64,000 nt of DNA from Sphingobacterium sp. GVS05A (GCF_019969845.1 NZ_JAHXYR010000002.1:496001-560000), one strand, 5' to 3'. Positions 7,883 through 18,222 are shown, counted from the first letter of the stretch. Numbers and translations are program-made. Notes: a model not told the origin generated them from the letters alone.

Positions 7883-9448
7883 TCAATTACCGCTTGTCCT
7901 TTTAGACTGTAAATTTGTTGGCCATGCCATTTGTTTACCGGTTTTATCCACAGGTAATACGATTTTCTCTCTTGACACCAATTCCGGCTCCTCACAAGCG
8001 AGGTAAGTTAATACCGCAACAATAATCGCATTCTGCTTGACTTCGTCGAAGACAATTTTATCGTAGGTATCCCGATTTGTATGCCAGGTTAATTTCCCGT
8101 AATCCCAGGAAGTGGAAGAAAGGCCAAAGGCTGGAATCCCTTTTTGTACAAAAGAAGAGTGGTCACTTCCACCCGTTCCCGGCATTCCCGGAAAACTGGT
8201 CTGAATCTCGTTGCGAAATTCTTCGGGTAGATATTGCAGCCAACGTCCAATATATTCATACGCCTTTTCAAAACCGCTACCACCGATACGCACAATACGT
8301 CCCGTTCCATTATCCTGGTTCCATACCACCTGAATATTTTTTGCGATATCGGGATGATCTTCCACAAAAGCTGACGAGCCATTCAAGCCTTGTTCCTCAC
8401 TCCCCCAGTTACCGACGAGGATCGTTCTTTTATTTTCAGGATATACTTTCCGCAGGATGCGAACTGCTTCCATCATTGTAATCACCCCCGTTGCATTATC
8501 TGTCGCACCCGAAGCCCCATCCCATGAATCTAAATGTGCCGACAAAACTACATACTCATTGGGCTTCTCTTTTCCTTTGATCTCGGCAATGCTATTATAA
8601 GTTTTTGCTGTACCGAGTTCCTTGGATTTACCCTGCAAGAGTATACGCGGTTTGACACCACGCACAGCCATACGATGAAGGAGGCTATAATCCTCCAAAG
8701 CAATATTAAAAACAGGAATCTGCTTCGATTTCGCATCAAAAATCCGTGTAAGTCCCGGCAGTTCTGTCCAGTAAGAATCGATCACACCTACAGCACCAGC
8801 GGTTTCCAATGCAAATGGTAATGTACGTCGTGTACTCCCGGTATAGGTCATACTGAGCTCCCATTGCTTGAGCTGCCCGTTCTTTAAAGCCTGATATTTT
8901 TCATACCCCTGGGCAGAGGCAGATTCCTTCCAGTTGGCATCCGAACGACCCGAGATCGGGTTCATTCCGATTAGGACAATTTTACCTTTTACCGTCTTTA
9001 ACCAAGACTGGAAATCAGCCTGAGAACTAAACAGGGGCATCGCCACCACTTCTGCTTCTACACCTTTTTCCTTCGTCATCGGACTAAAGGCTAATTGCGT
9101 CCCTTCGAGTGATTTGATCCGTGGATAAGTCATCGTTACCGTTGAGGTCCCTCTTTCCCAGGAACGCCATTCTCCATAAGGTTCATTTCGTGCATCCGCA
9201 CCAAGTGCGGTGTATTGTTTGACCACCCAGTCGTGTGCCTGCTGCATTTGTGGACTCCCCACCAAACGTGGACCGATCATATCAACAAGTTCAAAAGCAT
9301 AGTTTTCAAGCTGGGAGTTTGCCTGAGCTTCCTGAACAATAGCCGCAACAACAGCATCTTTATTTTGTGCAAAAATCGCTGAGCTACTCAATAGCATAAA
9401 TGCCAACCCAAAAGACTTCAAGTTTCTCTGTTTAGTATATCGTTTCAT
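7883..9448 (-). CDS. M28 family zinc peptidase with PA domain, exported
   Basis: 521 residues with an N-terminal signal peptide ending near SSSAIFAQ. A protease-associated insert lies in the middle (GKIVLIGMNPISGRSD region), followed by the M28 metallopeptidase core. Zinc ligands are visible: His305 and Asp317 in SAHLDSWDGASGATDNATG, and the Glu351-Glu352 pair in GSEEQG. Family members are carboxypeptidase Q or leucyl-aminopeptidase-like enzymes that release amino acids from peptides. It is convergent with the DPP-IV gene, so the two enzymes could complete peptide breakdown. Exact specificity cannot be told. Confidence 0.92.
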   Translation of the reverse strand: MKRYTKQRNLKSFGLAFMLLSSSAIFAQNKDAVVAAIVQEAQANSQLENYAFELVDMIGPRLVGSPQMQQAHDWVVKQYTALGADARNEPYGEWRSWERGTSTVTMTYPRIKSLEGTQLAFSPMTKEKGVEAEVVAMPLFSSQADFQSWLKTVKGKIVLIGMNPISGRSDANWKESASAQGYEKYQALKNGQLKQWELSMTYTGSTRRTLPFALETAGAVGVIDSYWTELPGLTRIFDAKSKQIPVFNIALEDYSLLHRMAVRGVKPRILLQGKSKELGTAKTYNSIAEIKGKEKPNEYVVLSAHLDSWDGASGATDNATGVITMMEAVRILRKVYPENKRTILVGNWGSEEQGLNGSSAFVEDHPDIAKNIQVVWNQDNGTGRIVRIGGSGFEKAYEYIGRWLQYLPEEFRNEIQTSFPGMPGTGGSDHSSFVQKGIPAFGLSSTSWDYGKLTWHTNRDTYDKIVFDEVKQNAIIVAVLTYLACEEPELVSREKIVLPVDKTGKQMAWPTNLQSKRTSGN

Positions 9449-9550
9449 TTGTAATTTAATTAGTTCACCATTCCGTAGGTTCGGTTGGTTTGGTTTTTTT
9501 AGAAAATTACTAAAGATAATTCAAAAAACATATTCATGGGGCCTGCTTAC

Positions 9551-9584
9551 ACAAAAAATAGGGGTGCCCTTGGGCACCCCTATT
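9551..9584 (-). terminator. Intrinsic terminator of asnB
   Basis: A perfect stem (9557-9569 with 9572-9584), which would tighten to a loop of a few bases at its tip, followed on the minus strand by a T-rich run (9558-9553). It lies 25 bp after the asnB stop. Confidence 0.85.
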
Positions 9585-9608
9585 ACAAGTATATGGTTGG
9601 TTGATTAT

Positions 9609-11297
9609 CTACACTGCTTCCACTTTAGACTTTTCGTAGCTCTCCTGATGCACAGAGGCTACTGCTCTTCCAGATGGATCATTCAGATTTTGGAAAGAAG
9701 CATCCCAAGCAAGGGCTTCTGGTGTGCTACAAGCGACAGATTTTACCGAAGGAACAGTCTGTGCTGCAGCTGCAGAAGGAAAATGCGATTCGAAGATTGT
9801 TCTATACAAAAACTCTTCCTTGTTTTTTGGTGTATTGATTGGGAAACGTTCGGCTGCTGCAGCAAACTCCTGATCAGAGACCTTGCTTTCTGCCTGCTCT
9901 TTTAAGGTATCTATCCAGCTATAGCCGACACCATCCGAGAACTGTTCTTTTTGACGCCAGGCAATGCTTTCCGGAAGATAATCCTCAAAAGCTTTACGCA
10001 CAACCCATTTCTCCATTTTACCATCACGGATCATTTTATCAGATGGATTGATACGCATGGCAATATCCATAAATTCTTTATCCAGAAAAGGAACACGTCC
10101 TTCGACACCCCAGGCTGCCAGCGATTTATTTGCACGTAGACAATCATAGAGGTACAGTTTTTTCAGTTTACGAACTGTTTCTTCGTGAAACTCCTGCGCA
10201 TTAGGTGCCTTGTGAAAATATAAATAGCCGCCAAAAAGCTCATCGGATCCCTCACCAGACAACACCATTTTGATTCCCATGGATTTGATCACACGTGCCA
10301 GTAAGTACATCGGAGTCGAAGCGCGGATAGTCGTCACATCGTAGGTCTCCAGGTGATAGATTACATCGCGGATGGCGTCCAAGCCTTCCTGAATAGTGAA
10401 GTTGATTTCATGGTGAATTGTTCCAATATGATCAGCCGCCTTTTGTGCTGCAATTAAATCTGGTGCACCTTTCAGGCCAACGGCAAAAGAATGTAATTGT
10501 GGATACCAGGCATCTTCTTTATCATCCGTTTCGATACGTTTGGATGCAAATTTTTTGGTTACCGCTGCAATCACGGAAGAGTCAAGACCTCCCGAAAGCA
10601 ATACACCATAGGGCACATCTGACATCAATTGGCGATGCACCGCATCTTCCAATGCTTTACGCAATACGGCGATATCAGTCGCGTTATCTTTCACCGCATC
10701 AAAGCTTTCCCAATCGCGTTGGTACCAACGTTGTGGGGTTGTACCTTCTTTACTATATAAATAATGTCCCGGAGGAAATTGCTCGATCGTCTCACAGAAA
10801 CCTTCCAAAGACTTTAATTCAGAAGCGACAAACAGTTGCCCTTGAGCATCTTTCCCGTAATACAATGGGATAATCCCCATGTGGTCACGGGCAACAAAAA
10901 ATGAGTCATCACGCGAATCATATAATGCAAAACCAAAGATACCGTTCAACTCATCGACAAATGATGGCCCCTTAGCTAAATACAACGCCAATACAACCTC
11001 CGAATCACTCTGCGTCGCGAACGCATAATCAGGAAGGCTATTCCTTAATTCATGGTGGTTATAGATTTCGCCATTTACAGCCAATACAACTTTACCATCC
11101 GGGCTGTACAAAGGTTGACTACCTGATTTCGGGTCAACAATAGCTAGTCGCTCATGGGCCAATAAAGCTTTTTCGCCCGTAAATATGCCCGACCAATCTG
11201 GACCACGGTGACGAATACGTTTTGACATTTCCAATACTTGGGATCTCAATGAGTCTGCAGGTTGCTTCAATTCAAAAGCGCCAATAATTCCACACAT
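9609..11297 (-). CDS. asnB: Asparagine synthetase B, glutamine-hydrolysing
   Basis: 562 residues, about the length of E. coli AsnB. The N-terminus MCGIIGAF exposes the catalytic Cys2 of the class II glutaminase domain, followed by RHRGPDWSG and NGEIYNH. The synthetase domain carries the ATP-binding PP-motif SGGLDSS in GVLLSGGLDSSVIAAV, then LSGEGSDELFGGY and LRANKSLAAWGVEGRVPFLD. It makes asparagine from aspartate, glutamine and ATP. The C-terminal 50 residues are Ala/Ser/Val rich, as in other AsnB enzymes. It is divergent from the Crp-family regulator across a 237-bp AT-rich gap. Confidence 0.96.
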   Translation of the reverse strand: MCGIIGAFELKQPADSLRSQVLEMSKRIRHRGPDWSGIFTGEKALLAHERLAIVDPKSGSQPLYSPDGKVVLAVNGEIYNHHELRNSLPDYAFATQSDSEVVLALYLAKGPSFVDELNGIFGFALYDSRDDSFFVARDHMGIIPLYYGKDAQGQLFVASELKSLEGFCETIEQFPPGHYLYSKEGTTPQRWYQRDWESFDAVKDNATDIAVLRKALEDAVHRQLMSDVPYGVLLSGGLDSSVIAAVTKKFASKRIETDDKEDAWYPQLHSFAVGLKGAPDLIAAQKAADHIGTIHHEINFTIQEGLDAIRDVIYHLETYDVTTIRASTPMYLLARVIKSMGIKMVLSGEGSDELFGGYLYFHKAPNAQEFHEETVRKLKKLYLYDCLRANKSLAAWGVEGRVPFLDKEFMDIAMRINPSDKMIRDGKMEKWVVRKAFEDYLPESIAWRQKEQFSDGVGYSWIDTLKEQAESKVSDQEFAAAAERFPINTPKNKEEFLYRTIFESHFPSAAAAQTVPSVKSVACSTPEALAWDASFQNLNDPSGRAVASVHQESYEKSKVEAV

Positions 11298-11534
11298 ATT
11301 ATGAAAATTTTAAATATTTCGTTTTTACATTATGTTCTTGACACAAAGTAAAACAATTAAAAACTAAATTCATAATAATTTTTAATTTTTATTATGTTTT
11401 TACTAAAAAATATAATTCAAACAAATAAAATTAGCAACAAAACACTAATTTGTTTACAATAATCACACAATTGATTAACAACACATTTCAAGATTTATCT
11501 TTAATTTCATTATGTAATCAAATAAACCAAGGAC

Positions 11535-12110
11535 ATGGATCTAATAGGAACTTTTTACAGTGATCTTGCAATTACGCCTGATGAACTGAATTCCATAAAA
11601 GAGAAACACCAAGCCATCACGATAAAAAAAGGTGATTTTATACTGAGCAAAGGGCAGGTCTCCAATGCTTACTATTTAATAGAATATGGACTTACGCGTT
11701 CTTTTTTGCACGACTATGAAGGCAACGAGGTCACGATCGGCTTTTGCAGTGACAACGATGTCGTTATTGAAGTTGCTTCTTTTTTTCAACGTACGCCAAC
11801 AGTGGAAAATATTCAGGCGCTTACGGACACCAAGCTTTGGAAAATACGATTTGAAGATCATCAGGAATTATTTCATCGTATTCCTGAATTTAGGGAATGG
11901 GGGCGTTCATGGATGGCAGCAGAACTGGTCCACAGCAAAAATAGAGCTATTGCCATGATCACTGAACCCGCGACCAGCCGATACCTGCGTTTGATCAAAG
12001 AAAAACCAATCCTGATCCAGCAGGCTCCTTTAAAACATATTGCCTCTTATCTCGGCATCACAGATACCTCATTGAGCCGTATCCGAAAAGAAATTGTTCA
12101 CGGCAATTAA
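11535..12110 (+). CDS. Crp/Fnr-family transcriptional regulator
   Basis: 191 residues. Residues of about 20-120 form a cyclic-nucleotide-binding-like beta-roll (IKKGDFILSKGQVSNAYYLIEYGLTRS), and the C-terminus a winged helix-turn-helix (LKHIASYLGITDTSLSRIRKEI). It lacks the N-terminal cysteines of Fnr, so oxygen sensing by a cluster is unlikely; the ligand is unknown. It faces asnB across a shared AT-rich intergenic region and might regulate it, though only the layout suggests this. Confidence 0.88.
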   Translation: MDLIGTFYSDLAITPDELNSIKEKHQAITIKKGDFILSKGQVSNAYYLIEYGLTRSFLHDYEGNEVTIGFCSDNDVVIEVASFFQRTPTVENIQALTDTKLWKIRFEDHQELFHRIPEFREWGRSWMAAELVHSKNRAIAMITEPATSRYLRLIKEKPILIQQAPLKHIASYLGITDTSLSRIRKEIVHGN

Positions 12111-12141
12111 AGGTTTTTCCTATCAGCGAAGGTCCATTTTC

Positions 12142-12167
12142 AAATCTTGCCTTAGGGCAAGATTTTT
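12142..12167 (+). terminator. Intrinsic terminator after the Crp-family gene
   Basis: A 10-bp stem (12142-12151 with 12156-12165) with a TTAG loop and T residues at 12163-12167, 32 bp after the stop codon. Confidence 0.8.
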
Positions 12168-12335
12168 ATCAAAACTTCAGCTTAATTTTATCTTCACGTC
12201 CACAGACAGTCCTCCTGGTTACTGCTCATTGGAGGAAAATTTGAGAAGATAAGGTATAACGCGCACCTTTTACCAGCATCAAAGTGAAAAGATACGCGTC
12301 AAAGAAATAATCAATATATTCAAAAATTAGAAATC

Positions 12336-12797
12336 ATGGCAAAATTACACGCTTATTTAAATTTCGACGGTAACTGTGAAGAGGCTTTCACATTTTATGA
12401 AAAGGTCTTTCAAACCAAAAATCCGGGATACATGCGTTACGGTGATATCCCTGCAGATCCACAAATGCCAGCAATTCCAGATGAGGCCAAAAACAAAATC
12501 TGTCATACAGCCATTTCCATCAATGGCGAGAGCATGCTTATGGGCGCGGATGTCGTTCCAGCTTTCGGTCAGCAGTACGTACAGGGCAATAATACCTATG
12601 TGATGTTGATGTGTGACAATGCTGAAGAAGCAAAAACCTTACATACGGCGTTAAGCGCCAATGCAAAAGTAGTGGAAATGCCCTTGGGAGAAACATTTTT
12701 TGCTGAACTGTACAGTTCATTCCAGGATCAATTTGGCATCTGCTGGATGGTCTATTTCGGAGGCAGCAAAGACGAAGATTGCGAAAGCAAAGGTTAA
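12336..12797 (+). CDS. VOC superfamily (PhnB/YdcJ-like glyoxalase fold) protein
   Basis: 153 residues starting MAKLHAYLNFDGNCEEAFTFY, the typical opening of PhnB-like proteins of the vicinal-oxygen-chelate fold. The C-terminal half carries AELYSSFQDQFGICWMVYF, the second beta-alpha-beta-beta-beta unit. Members are often annotated as glyoxalase or 3-demethylubiquinone methyltransferase relatives, but most have no proven reaction. The position of metal ligands is not fully conserved-looking here, so an enzymatic role is uncertain. It is monocistronic and ends at a GC-rich hairpin. Confidence 0.82.
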   Translation: MAKLHAYLNFDGNCEEAFTFYEKVFQTKNPGYMRYGDIPADPQMPAIPDEAKNKICHTAISINGESMLMGADVVPAFGQQYVQGNNTYVMLMCDNAEEAKTLHTALSANAKVVEMPLGETFFAELYSSFQDQFGICWMVYFGGSKDEDCESKG

Positions 12798-12834
12798 TAG
12801 ACAGGTGCGCTGTACTATAAATTAGTTTACACAA

Positions 12835-12860
12835 ATAGGGGCTTCTTTCGAGGCCCCTAT
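12835..12860. terminator. Hairpin between convergent VOC and HopJ genes
   Basis: An 8-bp stem (12835-12842 with 12853-12860) with a 10-nt loop, placed where both convergent transcripts would end. Confidence 0.65.
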
Positions 12861-12940
12861 ATATTTGATCGGATCGCGGTACAAATCCTCCAATGACTGT
12901 TGGCTTATATTTGACTTAAATGAATGATAACATTCCCGAC

Positions 12941-13276
12941 TTATTTATCGGTCAGTACATCAGCCTCAAAAACAACCCCATCCCAGCCATTTTCCATAAA
13001 CTGGCGGATATTTTGATGTCCCTCCCCCGCCGGGTTATCCAATACATTCTGATAATGCTCTGCAAACAAAATCAAGGTATCTGCGGCAGAAAGATCATTG
13101 AGTTTAGCAAAATACAATACTTTCGCACTCCCCTGATTTTCCGCTGCCGAGTTTTTCAGCTTTCCATTTTGAAATGACGTCGGATTATACGTGTACTGTT
13201 CTGCGATATGATCCAAAACTTCCTGAAACTGAAGCTGGCTTCCCTTTGACTTCGCTAATAATTCTTCTGTTTTCAT
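12941..13276 (-). CDS. HopJ type III effector-family protein
   Basis: 111 residues matching the HopJ family (PF08888) through its length: FQEVLDHIAEQYTYNPTSF, NGKLKNSAAENQGSAKVLYFA, LNDLSAADTLILFAEHYQNV and HQNIRQFMENGWDGVVFE. The family name comes from a Pseudomonas effector, but close relatives occur widely in bacteria without type III secretion, so the role here is housekeeping or unknown. No signal peptide is seen. It lies 73 bp downstream of the UbiD gene on the same strand and may be co-transcribed with it. Confidence 0.85.
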   Translation of the reverse strand: MKTEELLAKSKGSQLQFQEVLDHIAEQYTYNPTSFQNGKLKNSAAENQGSAKVLYFAKLNDLSAADTLILFAEHYQNVLDNPAGEGHQNIRQFMENGWDGVVFEADVLTDK

Positions 13277-13349
13277 CAGATTAAATTGTATATACTTTAT
13301 GCTAATTGTTTATGAAAGTTCTTTATATTTAGCCCTTTCTACCGAATTT

Positions 13350-15188
13350 CTAAATAATTCCATGAAGAGAGCCACCTTTAGCGCCCAATTGATCAACCCG
13401 TTTTTCAACAGCTTCATCTTTAATCAATGCTGGTGCATGATGAGGTTTCGAGCGGGCATCAATAATAATCGGTCCTTCACAGCCCCAATGTTTGAATGTT
13501 GTAAAACTCTTTATCCCATGAATATCAAATGCTGGATTACTCCGCGTAAAGGTTGTCCAGACGAAGTTATTGACAGTCTCCGCTGTAAAACTAGCATCGT
13601 CACACAGTACCAGCAGCGGAAAACCTTCCCATGCCAACCCTTCAGCCACACGACACCATTCCCCGATTACCGCAGCTTCATCTCCATAGGTCGTAAAAGC
13701 CTTTCCATCGATAGCCAATACACCCGGCATCACAAGCTTCACTTGGTTGAAAGGTCTTGGCAGGTCAAAATTTGCAGGTAGCTCTCGTGCAAGCTCCCTT
13801 TTCTTTGTTCCCGCAGCTGCAAATACCACCTTCGAACCCGCGTTTAATCCATCACCCGAATAATCTAGGGTATCTATGGTCGTATTTGTCTGAAAATGAA
13901 GATCTCGCGCAGGATCAATCCTTTCCAGAATATGTCCAAAAAATGCTGGAATATCGTAGATATCCAATTTGGGATTATCTTCATATGCTGAAATAAAAAG
14001 ATATTTGGCCAAGCTCAGTTGGTTTTTTCCAAGAATCTGATTGGCAATGGTTAAAATCTCCTGTGGACGATCCACACGTTGATAAGGAGTGTAACGCTCT
14101 GATCCTATCGCAAACAATAAGGGATGCACTCCTGCCGCGTCCACAGCATTTACCGAATGCAGTCCAGAGATTTCCTGAGGAATTGCTGCCCCTGTGATTT
14201 CGTGAATAAGCGCTCCAAAGCTAGTATCTTCCTGTGGTGGTCTCCCTACTACTGTAAATGACCAGATCGGATCCTTCTTATGATATACATTGTGCACCTT
14301 CATCAAGGGGAATGGATGGGTAAGACTATAATAGCCTATATGATCACCAAAAGGCCCCTCCGGTTTATTCTCATTGGGATAAACAGTCCCTGTGATCACG
14401 AAATCTGCATCTGCCGAAATACAAAAACCTTCATCATCGTAAAAATAACGGAACCGTCTATTGCCTAAGGCTCCAGCGAAGATCATTTCAGAAAGGCCTT
14501 CTGGCAGAGGCATGACCGCAGACAAAGGATGCGCCGGCGGACCACCCACAAAAATACTTACCTTAAGTGGCACACCAAGTTCATTGGCCTTTGTCTGATG
14601 AATACCAATTCCGCGGTGCAGTTGGTAGTGCAATCCTATTTCCCGATCCGGGATATAATCGTTTCCTGAAAGCTGAATTCGATACATCCCCAGGTTGGCA
14701 TGCATAATTCCAGGTTTATTTACATCTTCCGTATAGACCTGTGGCATGGTGACAAAAGCACCACCATCCATTGGCCAGTTAACAATTTGAGGAAGCTTGC
14801 TGATGCTTGTTTTACCATGTAGAATCGGAGCGCCTGCCTTCTTTTTCCAAGGTAAGGCACCTAGCGCAGTCATGGATGATCCGATATATTGAAATGGATT
14901 TTTTAGCACAGCCCCCGGGTTCATCTTGACATCTACCAGCTTTTTAAGATGATCCAATGAATCACGGAACATAAACTTTGAACGGTTCAATGTACCAAAG
15001 AGATTGGAAACAGCGGGAAATTCTGAACCTTTGATATTTTCAAAATACAATGCTGGTCCCTCGACATCAAACACCCGCATATGAATTGCAGCCATTTCGA
15101 GGTAAGGATCGACTTCCTCTTTAATCCGGATTAAATGACCATGTTTTTCAAGATCCGCAACACATGCTGCTAGACTATTGTATCCCAT
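13350..15188 (-). CDS. UbiD-family decarboxylase
   Basis: 612 residues, at the long end for UbiD (PF01977). The start MGYNSLAACVADLEKHGHLIRI, the GPALYFENIKG and VSNLFGT segments, the prenylated-FMN region PDREIGLHYQLHRGIGIHQ, and ENKPEGPFGDHIGYYS with its catalytic Glu are all family features. These enzymes use prenylated FMN from UbiX to decarboxylate aromatic or unsaturated acids. In a menaquinone-making bacterium it may act in quinone synthesis or on a plant-derived aromatic acid. No ubiX gene is in the window. The HopJ gene follows. Confidence 0.9.
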   Translation of the reverse strand: MGYNSLAACVADLEKHGHLIRIKEEVDPYLEMAAIHMRVFDVEGPALYFENIKGSEFPAVSNLFGTLNRSKFMFRDSLDHLKKLVDVKMNPGAVLKNPFQYIGSSMTALGALPWKKKAGAPILHGKTSISKLPQIVNWPMDGGAFVTMPQVYTEDVNKPGIMHANLGMYRIQLSGNDYIPDREIGLHYQLHRGIGIHQTKANELGVPLKVSIFVGGPPAHPLSAVMPLPEGLSEMIFAGALGNRRFRYFYDDEGFCISADADFVITGTVYPNENKPEGPFGDHIGYYSLTHPFPLMKVHNVYHKKDPIWSFTVVGRPPQEDTSFGALIHEITGAAIPQEISGLHSVNAVDAAGVHPLLFAIGSERYTPYQRVDRPQEILTIANQILGKNQLSLAKYLFISAYEDNPKLDIYDIPAFFGHILERIDPARDLHFQTNTTIDTLDYSGDGLNAGSKVVFAAAGTKKRELARELPANFDLPRPFNQVKLVMPGVLAIDGKAFTTYGDEAAVIGEWCRVAEGLAWEGFPLLVLCDDASFTAETVNNFVWTTFTRSNPAFDIHGIKSFTTFKHWGCEGPIIIDARSKPHHAPALIKDEAVEKRVDQLGAKGGSLHGII

Positions 15189-15413
15189 ATATTAAATCTG
15201 TATCAACGCGTTAATCCACAAATTTAACAGAATAATTTAGAAGTAAATAATTATTCACCCCTGTCTCCATTGGGACTATAACTACTTTATATAAATATCA
15301 TAAGCTCACAAACAAAAAACTCCTATAGCGACAGCCCCCAAAAGCAGGCAAAAAAGCATTAAAGGATAAGCATAGTGAAGGTTTCCGTTGACTATTAGAC
15401 AATACAAAAAAAA

Positions 15414-16283
15414 TTAGGTATCCATACTGACATAGGCTTTCAGCGGGGTAAATTCAAAGGACTGGACTTTCTGCCAGGTTGAATTGTCCACATTTTTTTC
15501 ATAATAAAGCACCCGTCTAAACTCATCGATATCTTCCTTATTGATATCGTTGAAACGGCTCAGCAATAGCTTCGCAAAAAATTTATTTACGCCAATCTCG
15601 CGCTTTTGTGTATTGGAAGTATAATCGAGAAATTGATAAAACAAGTTTCTAAACGTTACCTCTTCATGTCCACCAAGGTAAATCACCTCAGATATAAAGT
15701 TACCTTCCCAAGGCATTTCCCGAAGCCAGCGGTAGACATCCAATAAAGGTAAGGGATGAAATTTCAGCGAGGCCACCCAATTCCAATAGAATATGGTCTG
15801 CCGTTTGGCCAACTTGCTAAAAATTCGGTTCAGCACACTTTCCTTACCGATAACACTACTTTTAACCACAATAGTGTACTGTACGCGCAAAGCTTCCAAT
15901 AGATTCCGAACAGGTTCTAAAAAATGCTCATCCATCAGTCGGGCCACATAGATCACGCGGTTATTGCCTGCCCGCCTACAGATTTCAACAAAATTACGAA
16001 GACCTAGCAGTTCCAACTGGAGCTGAATATCGTTATCCAAGGTCGGAACCTGCGTAAAATAAATCCCAAAGTTCAGGTTACTGATCTGAAAATTATCATA
16101 AGCGGGTCCCTTCCGCAACAAATCAAGTTCAAAAAGTCTTGCGGTCACTTTCTCCTTCACGATTTTATTAAAAATGGACAAATTGCGCACCAAACCTGTA
16201 ACATCAAAATCCTTCGCTTGTAAATAGCATGACGCCCGTCGTCCCAAATAGGTATTTAGCCCACTAATTAACACCTTTTTCAT
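15414..16283 (-). CDS. Rossmann-fold NAD(P)-binding protein, SDR/NmrA-like
   Basis: 289 residues. The start KKVLISGLNTYLGRR has a glycine-containing turn after the first beta strand like extended or atypical SDR proteins, and FDVTGLVRN follows as the second strand. The standard YxxxK catalytic pair is not obvious, so this may be a binding protein or a divergent enzyme. The C-terminal half (residues 170-289) has no motif I recognise. It stands alone, with about 225 bp before the UbiD gene and over 500 bp upstream. Confidence 0.6.
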   Translation of the reverse strand: MKKVLISGLNTYLGRRASCYLQAKDFDVTGLVRNLSIFNKIVKEKVTARLFELDLLRKGPAYDNFQISNLNFGIYFTQVPTLDNDIQLQLELLGLRNFVEICRRAGNNRVIYVARLMDEHFLEPVRNLLEALRVQYTIVVKSSVIGKESVLNRIFSKLAKRQTIFYWNWVASLKFHPLPLLDVYRWLREMPWEGNFISEVIYLGGHEEVTFRNLFYQFLDYTSNTQKREIGVNKFFAKLLLSRFNDINKEDIDEFRRVLYYEKNVDNSTWQKVQSFEFTPLKAYVSMDT

Positions 16284-16799
16284 TCTTATAATTATTTCTG
16301 AGCACTCGCTTTCAATGGTATAAATGTGCTAGTTGCAGTCATTTTTTTATTTTTATTTTTAAGGTAAGCATGAAACTACCTTTGGTTTTAATGAGTAACC
16401 AAACGATCGGCTGGATCTCATTTTAACTGTCCTATAGATTGCAAAAGCCCATGCTAGTTTTTCTCTTCAAATACGTTGACTAACTACGATCATAATTCTC
16501 TAATTTTAGAACAGAGAAATCTCAAATAAGTTTAACACTATTTTTATTTTTATATTAGAGCAACTTGTTTTCTGTAGATATAGGAGCAATCATCGATCGT
16601 TTAGGCTATTTTCCACGTATGACTTAAGCAAATGAAGCTGTTGTCAGAAATTTATTACAAACAGCAATTCTGTCTAAAACCACTTCTTTGTCCTTTTTAT
16701 GTCAATTCACGCCTAAATATTTTCACAAACACAATATCCTTATATATTTGTAAATCTTCTGAAAATAGGCTGCACTAAAAAGTATTTATCTTCACCTCT
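16284..16799. other. Intergenic region between divergent genes
   Basis: 516 bp, AT-rich, with stops in all frames. It contains a candidate promoter box for the photolyase at 16743-16750. I see no RNA gene, repeat or other structure. Confidence 0.6.
16743..16750 (+). promoter_or_regulatory. Candidate -7 box of the photolyase gene
   Basis: TATATTTG fits the Bacteroidota TAnnTTTG -7 consensus, 50 bp before the start codon. A clear -33 TTTG is not seen. Confidence 0.35.
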
Positions 16800-18074
16800 A
16801 TGGACAAAAGGGCTACAATGATCTGGTTTAGAAATGATTTAAGACTTCATGACAATGAGGTATTTTATCAAGCCTCTGAGAAGAGTTCCTTCATCATTCC
16901 TGTCTATTGTTTTGACCCCCGTTATTTTGACCGCAATCAATTTGGTAATTTAAATACTGGTGTACTGCGTGCAGCATTTGTGATCGAAGCCGTCACTGCC
17001 TTAAAAGAAAAATTAAAAAATCATGGAAGTGACCTGCTAACCTATATTGGCAAACCTGAAGATATTATCCCTCGTATTGCCCAAAAATATCAGGTTAATG
17101 AAGTCTATCACCATCGGGAAGTTGCGCTGCGCGAGACCTCTATTTCCGAAAAAGTAGAGAGTGAGCTCTGGAATAGCAAAATCAACCTCCGCCATTTTAT
17201 TGGGCATACACTTTACCATAAAGAAGATCTCCCTTTTCCGATCAAGGATATTCCGAATGGATTTTCCGTTTTCAAGAAAAAGGTGGAACGTGAGAGTACG
17301 GTACGTCAACCGATTCCTTTCCCATCCAATTTCCTGACACCCCCGCATCTGGAAGACACCAAGATCCCCACGTTGAAAGACCTAGGCTATTCAGATGAGG
17401 AGATCAAATCTGTTGATGACATCTATATATTGGGTGGAGAAGATACGGCATTGAGTATTATGCATTCGGTATTATCCACCTATCCGGAAACGGAGCAGGA
17501 TCCTGTCATATTGGGCCCTTTTATCGCTGCTGGAGCTTTATCCCCGATCCTTCTTTACAACAACATTAAGAAATTGGGCGAAGGAAAAAAAGATAAACGA
17601 TTTGAAAAAATAATAGACATCTTACTTTGGCGGGATTATTTCCGTTTTATGCTCAAAAAATATCCTAATGTATTTTTCAAATCGCTGGGTACAAAAAACA
17701 GTACTACAGCAGATGTCCCTCCGTTAACGGTGAATGAGGAGCTATTCGAAAAATGGAAATCCGGTCAGACAGCGCATGATTTTATCAATAGTACCATGAT
17801 ACAATTAAAAAAGACGGGTTATATCCCCTATCAGGCGGGATTGATCGCCGCCAGTTATCTTGTGCATGAGTATCAGGTCAATTGGTTAAAGGGAGCATCC
17901 TGGTTTGAAGAACAGCTTTTGGACTATTCTCCCGCCACTGTATACGGACAATGGTCCCATATTGCTGGCGTCGGCACAAGTGAAAAGGACAACAAGGCTT
18001 TGGATTGGCAGAAATTGATCAAAACCAACTTCCCAAACGGTCTTCCAAAATTGGATGAATTACTCGCTAAATAA
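16800..18074 (+). CDS. DASH-type cryptochrome / deoxyribodipyrimidine photolyase
   Basis: 424 residues. The N-terminal alpha/beta domain starts TMIWFRNDLRLHDNEVFYQA, and the C-terminal helical FAD domain includes ILLWRDYFRFMLKKYP, NSTMIQLKKTGYIP and LDYSPATVYGQWSHIAGVGT. This pattern of an RDYFRFM segment with a WSHIAGVG-type ending is that of CRY-DASH, which repairs cyclobutane pyrimidine dimers in single-stranded DNA using blue light. Length and fold are complete. It is monocistronic and not beside other DNA-repair genes. Confidence 0.92.
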   Translation: MDKRATMIWFRNDLRLHDNEVFYQASEKSSFIIPVYCFDPRYFDRNQFGNLNTGVLRAAFVIEAVTALKEKLKNHGSDLLTYIGKPEDIIPRIAQKYQVNEVYHHREVALRETSISEKVESELWNSKINLRHFIGHTLYHKEDLPFPIKDIPNGFSVFKKKVERESTVRQPIPFPSNFLTPPHLEDTKIPTLKDLGYSDEEIKSVDDIYILGGEDTALSIMHSVLSTYPETEQDPVILGPFIAAGALSPILLYNNIKKLGEGKKDKRFEKIIDILLWRDYFRFMLKKYPNVFFKSLGTKNSTTADVPPLTVNEELFEKWKSGQTAHDFINSTMIQLKKTGYIPYQAGLIAASYLVHEYQVNWLKGASWFEEQLLDYSPATVYGQWSHIAGVGTSEKDNKALDWQKLIKTNFPNGLPKLDELLAK

Positions 18075-18222
18075 ATCTTCGGCAGAAATAAATAATTTCA
18101 AAACAAAAGAAATTTGTAGACCCCTGTAGGGCGCTTTTAAATCATGCTAAAAATGTTAAGAATTGGATAGATTTATTGATTAAATTATTCAATTTCAGTA
18201 TTAGAAACTCTTTTTTTATTCA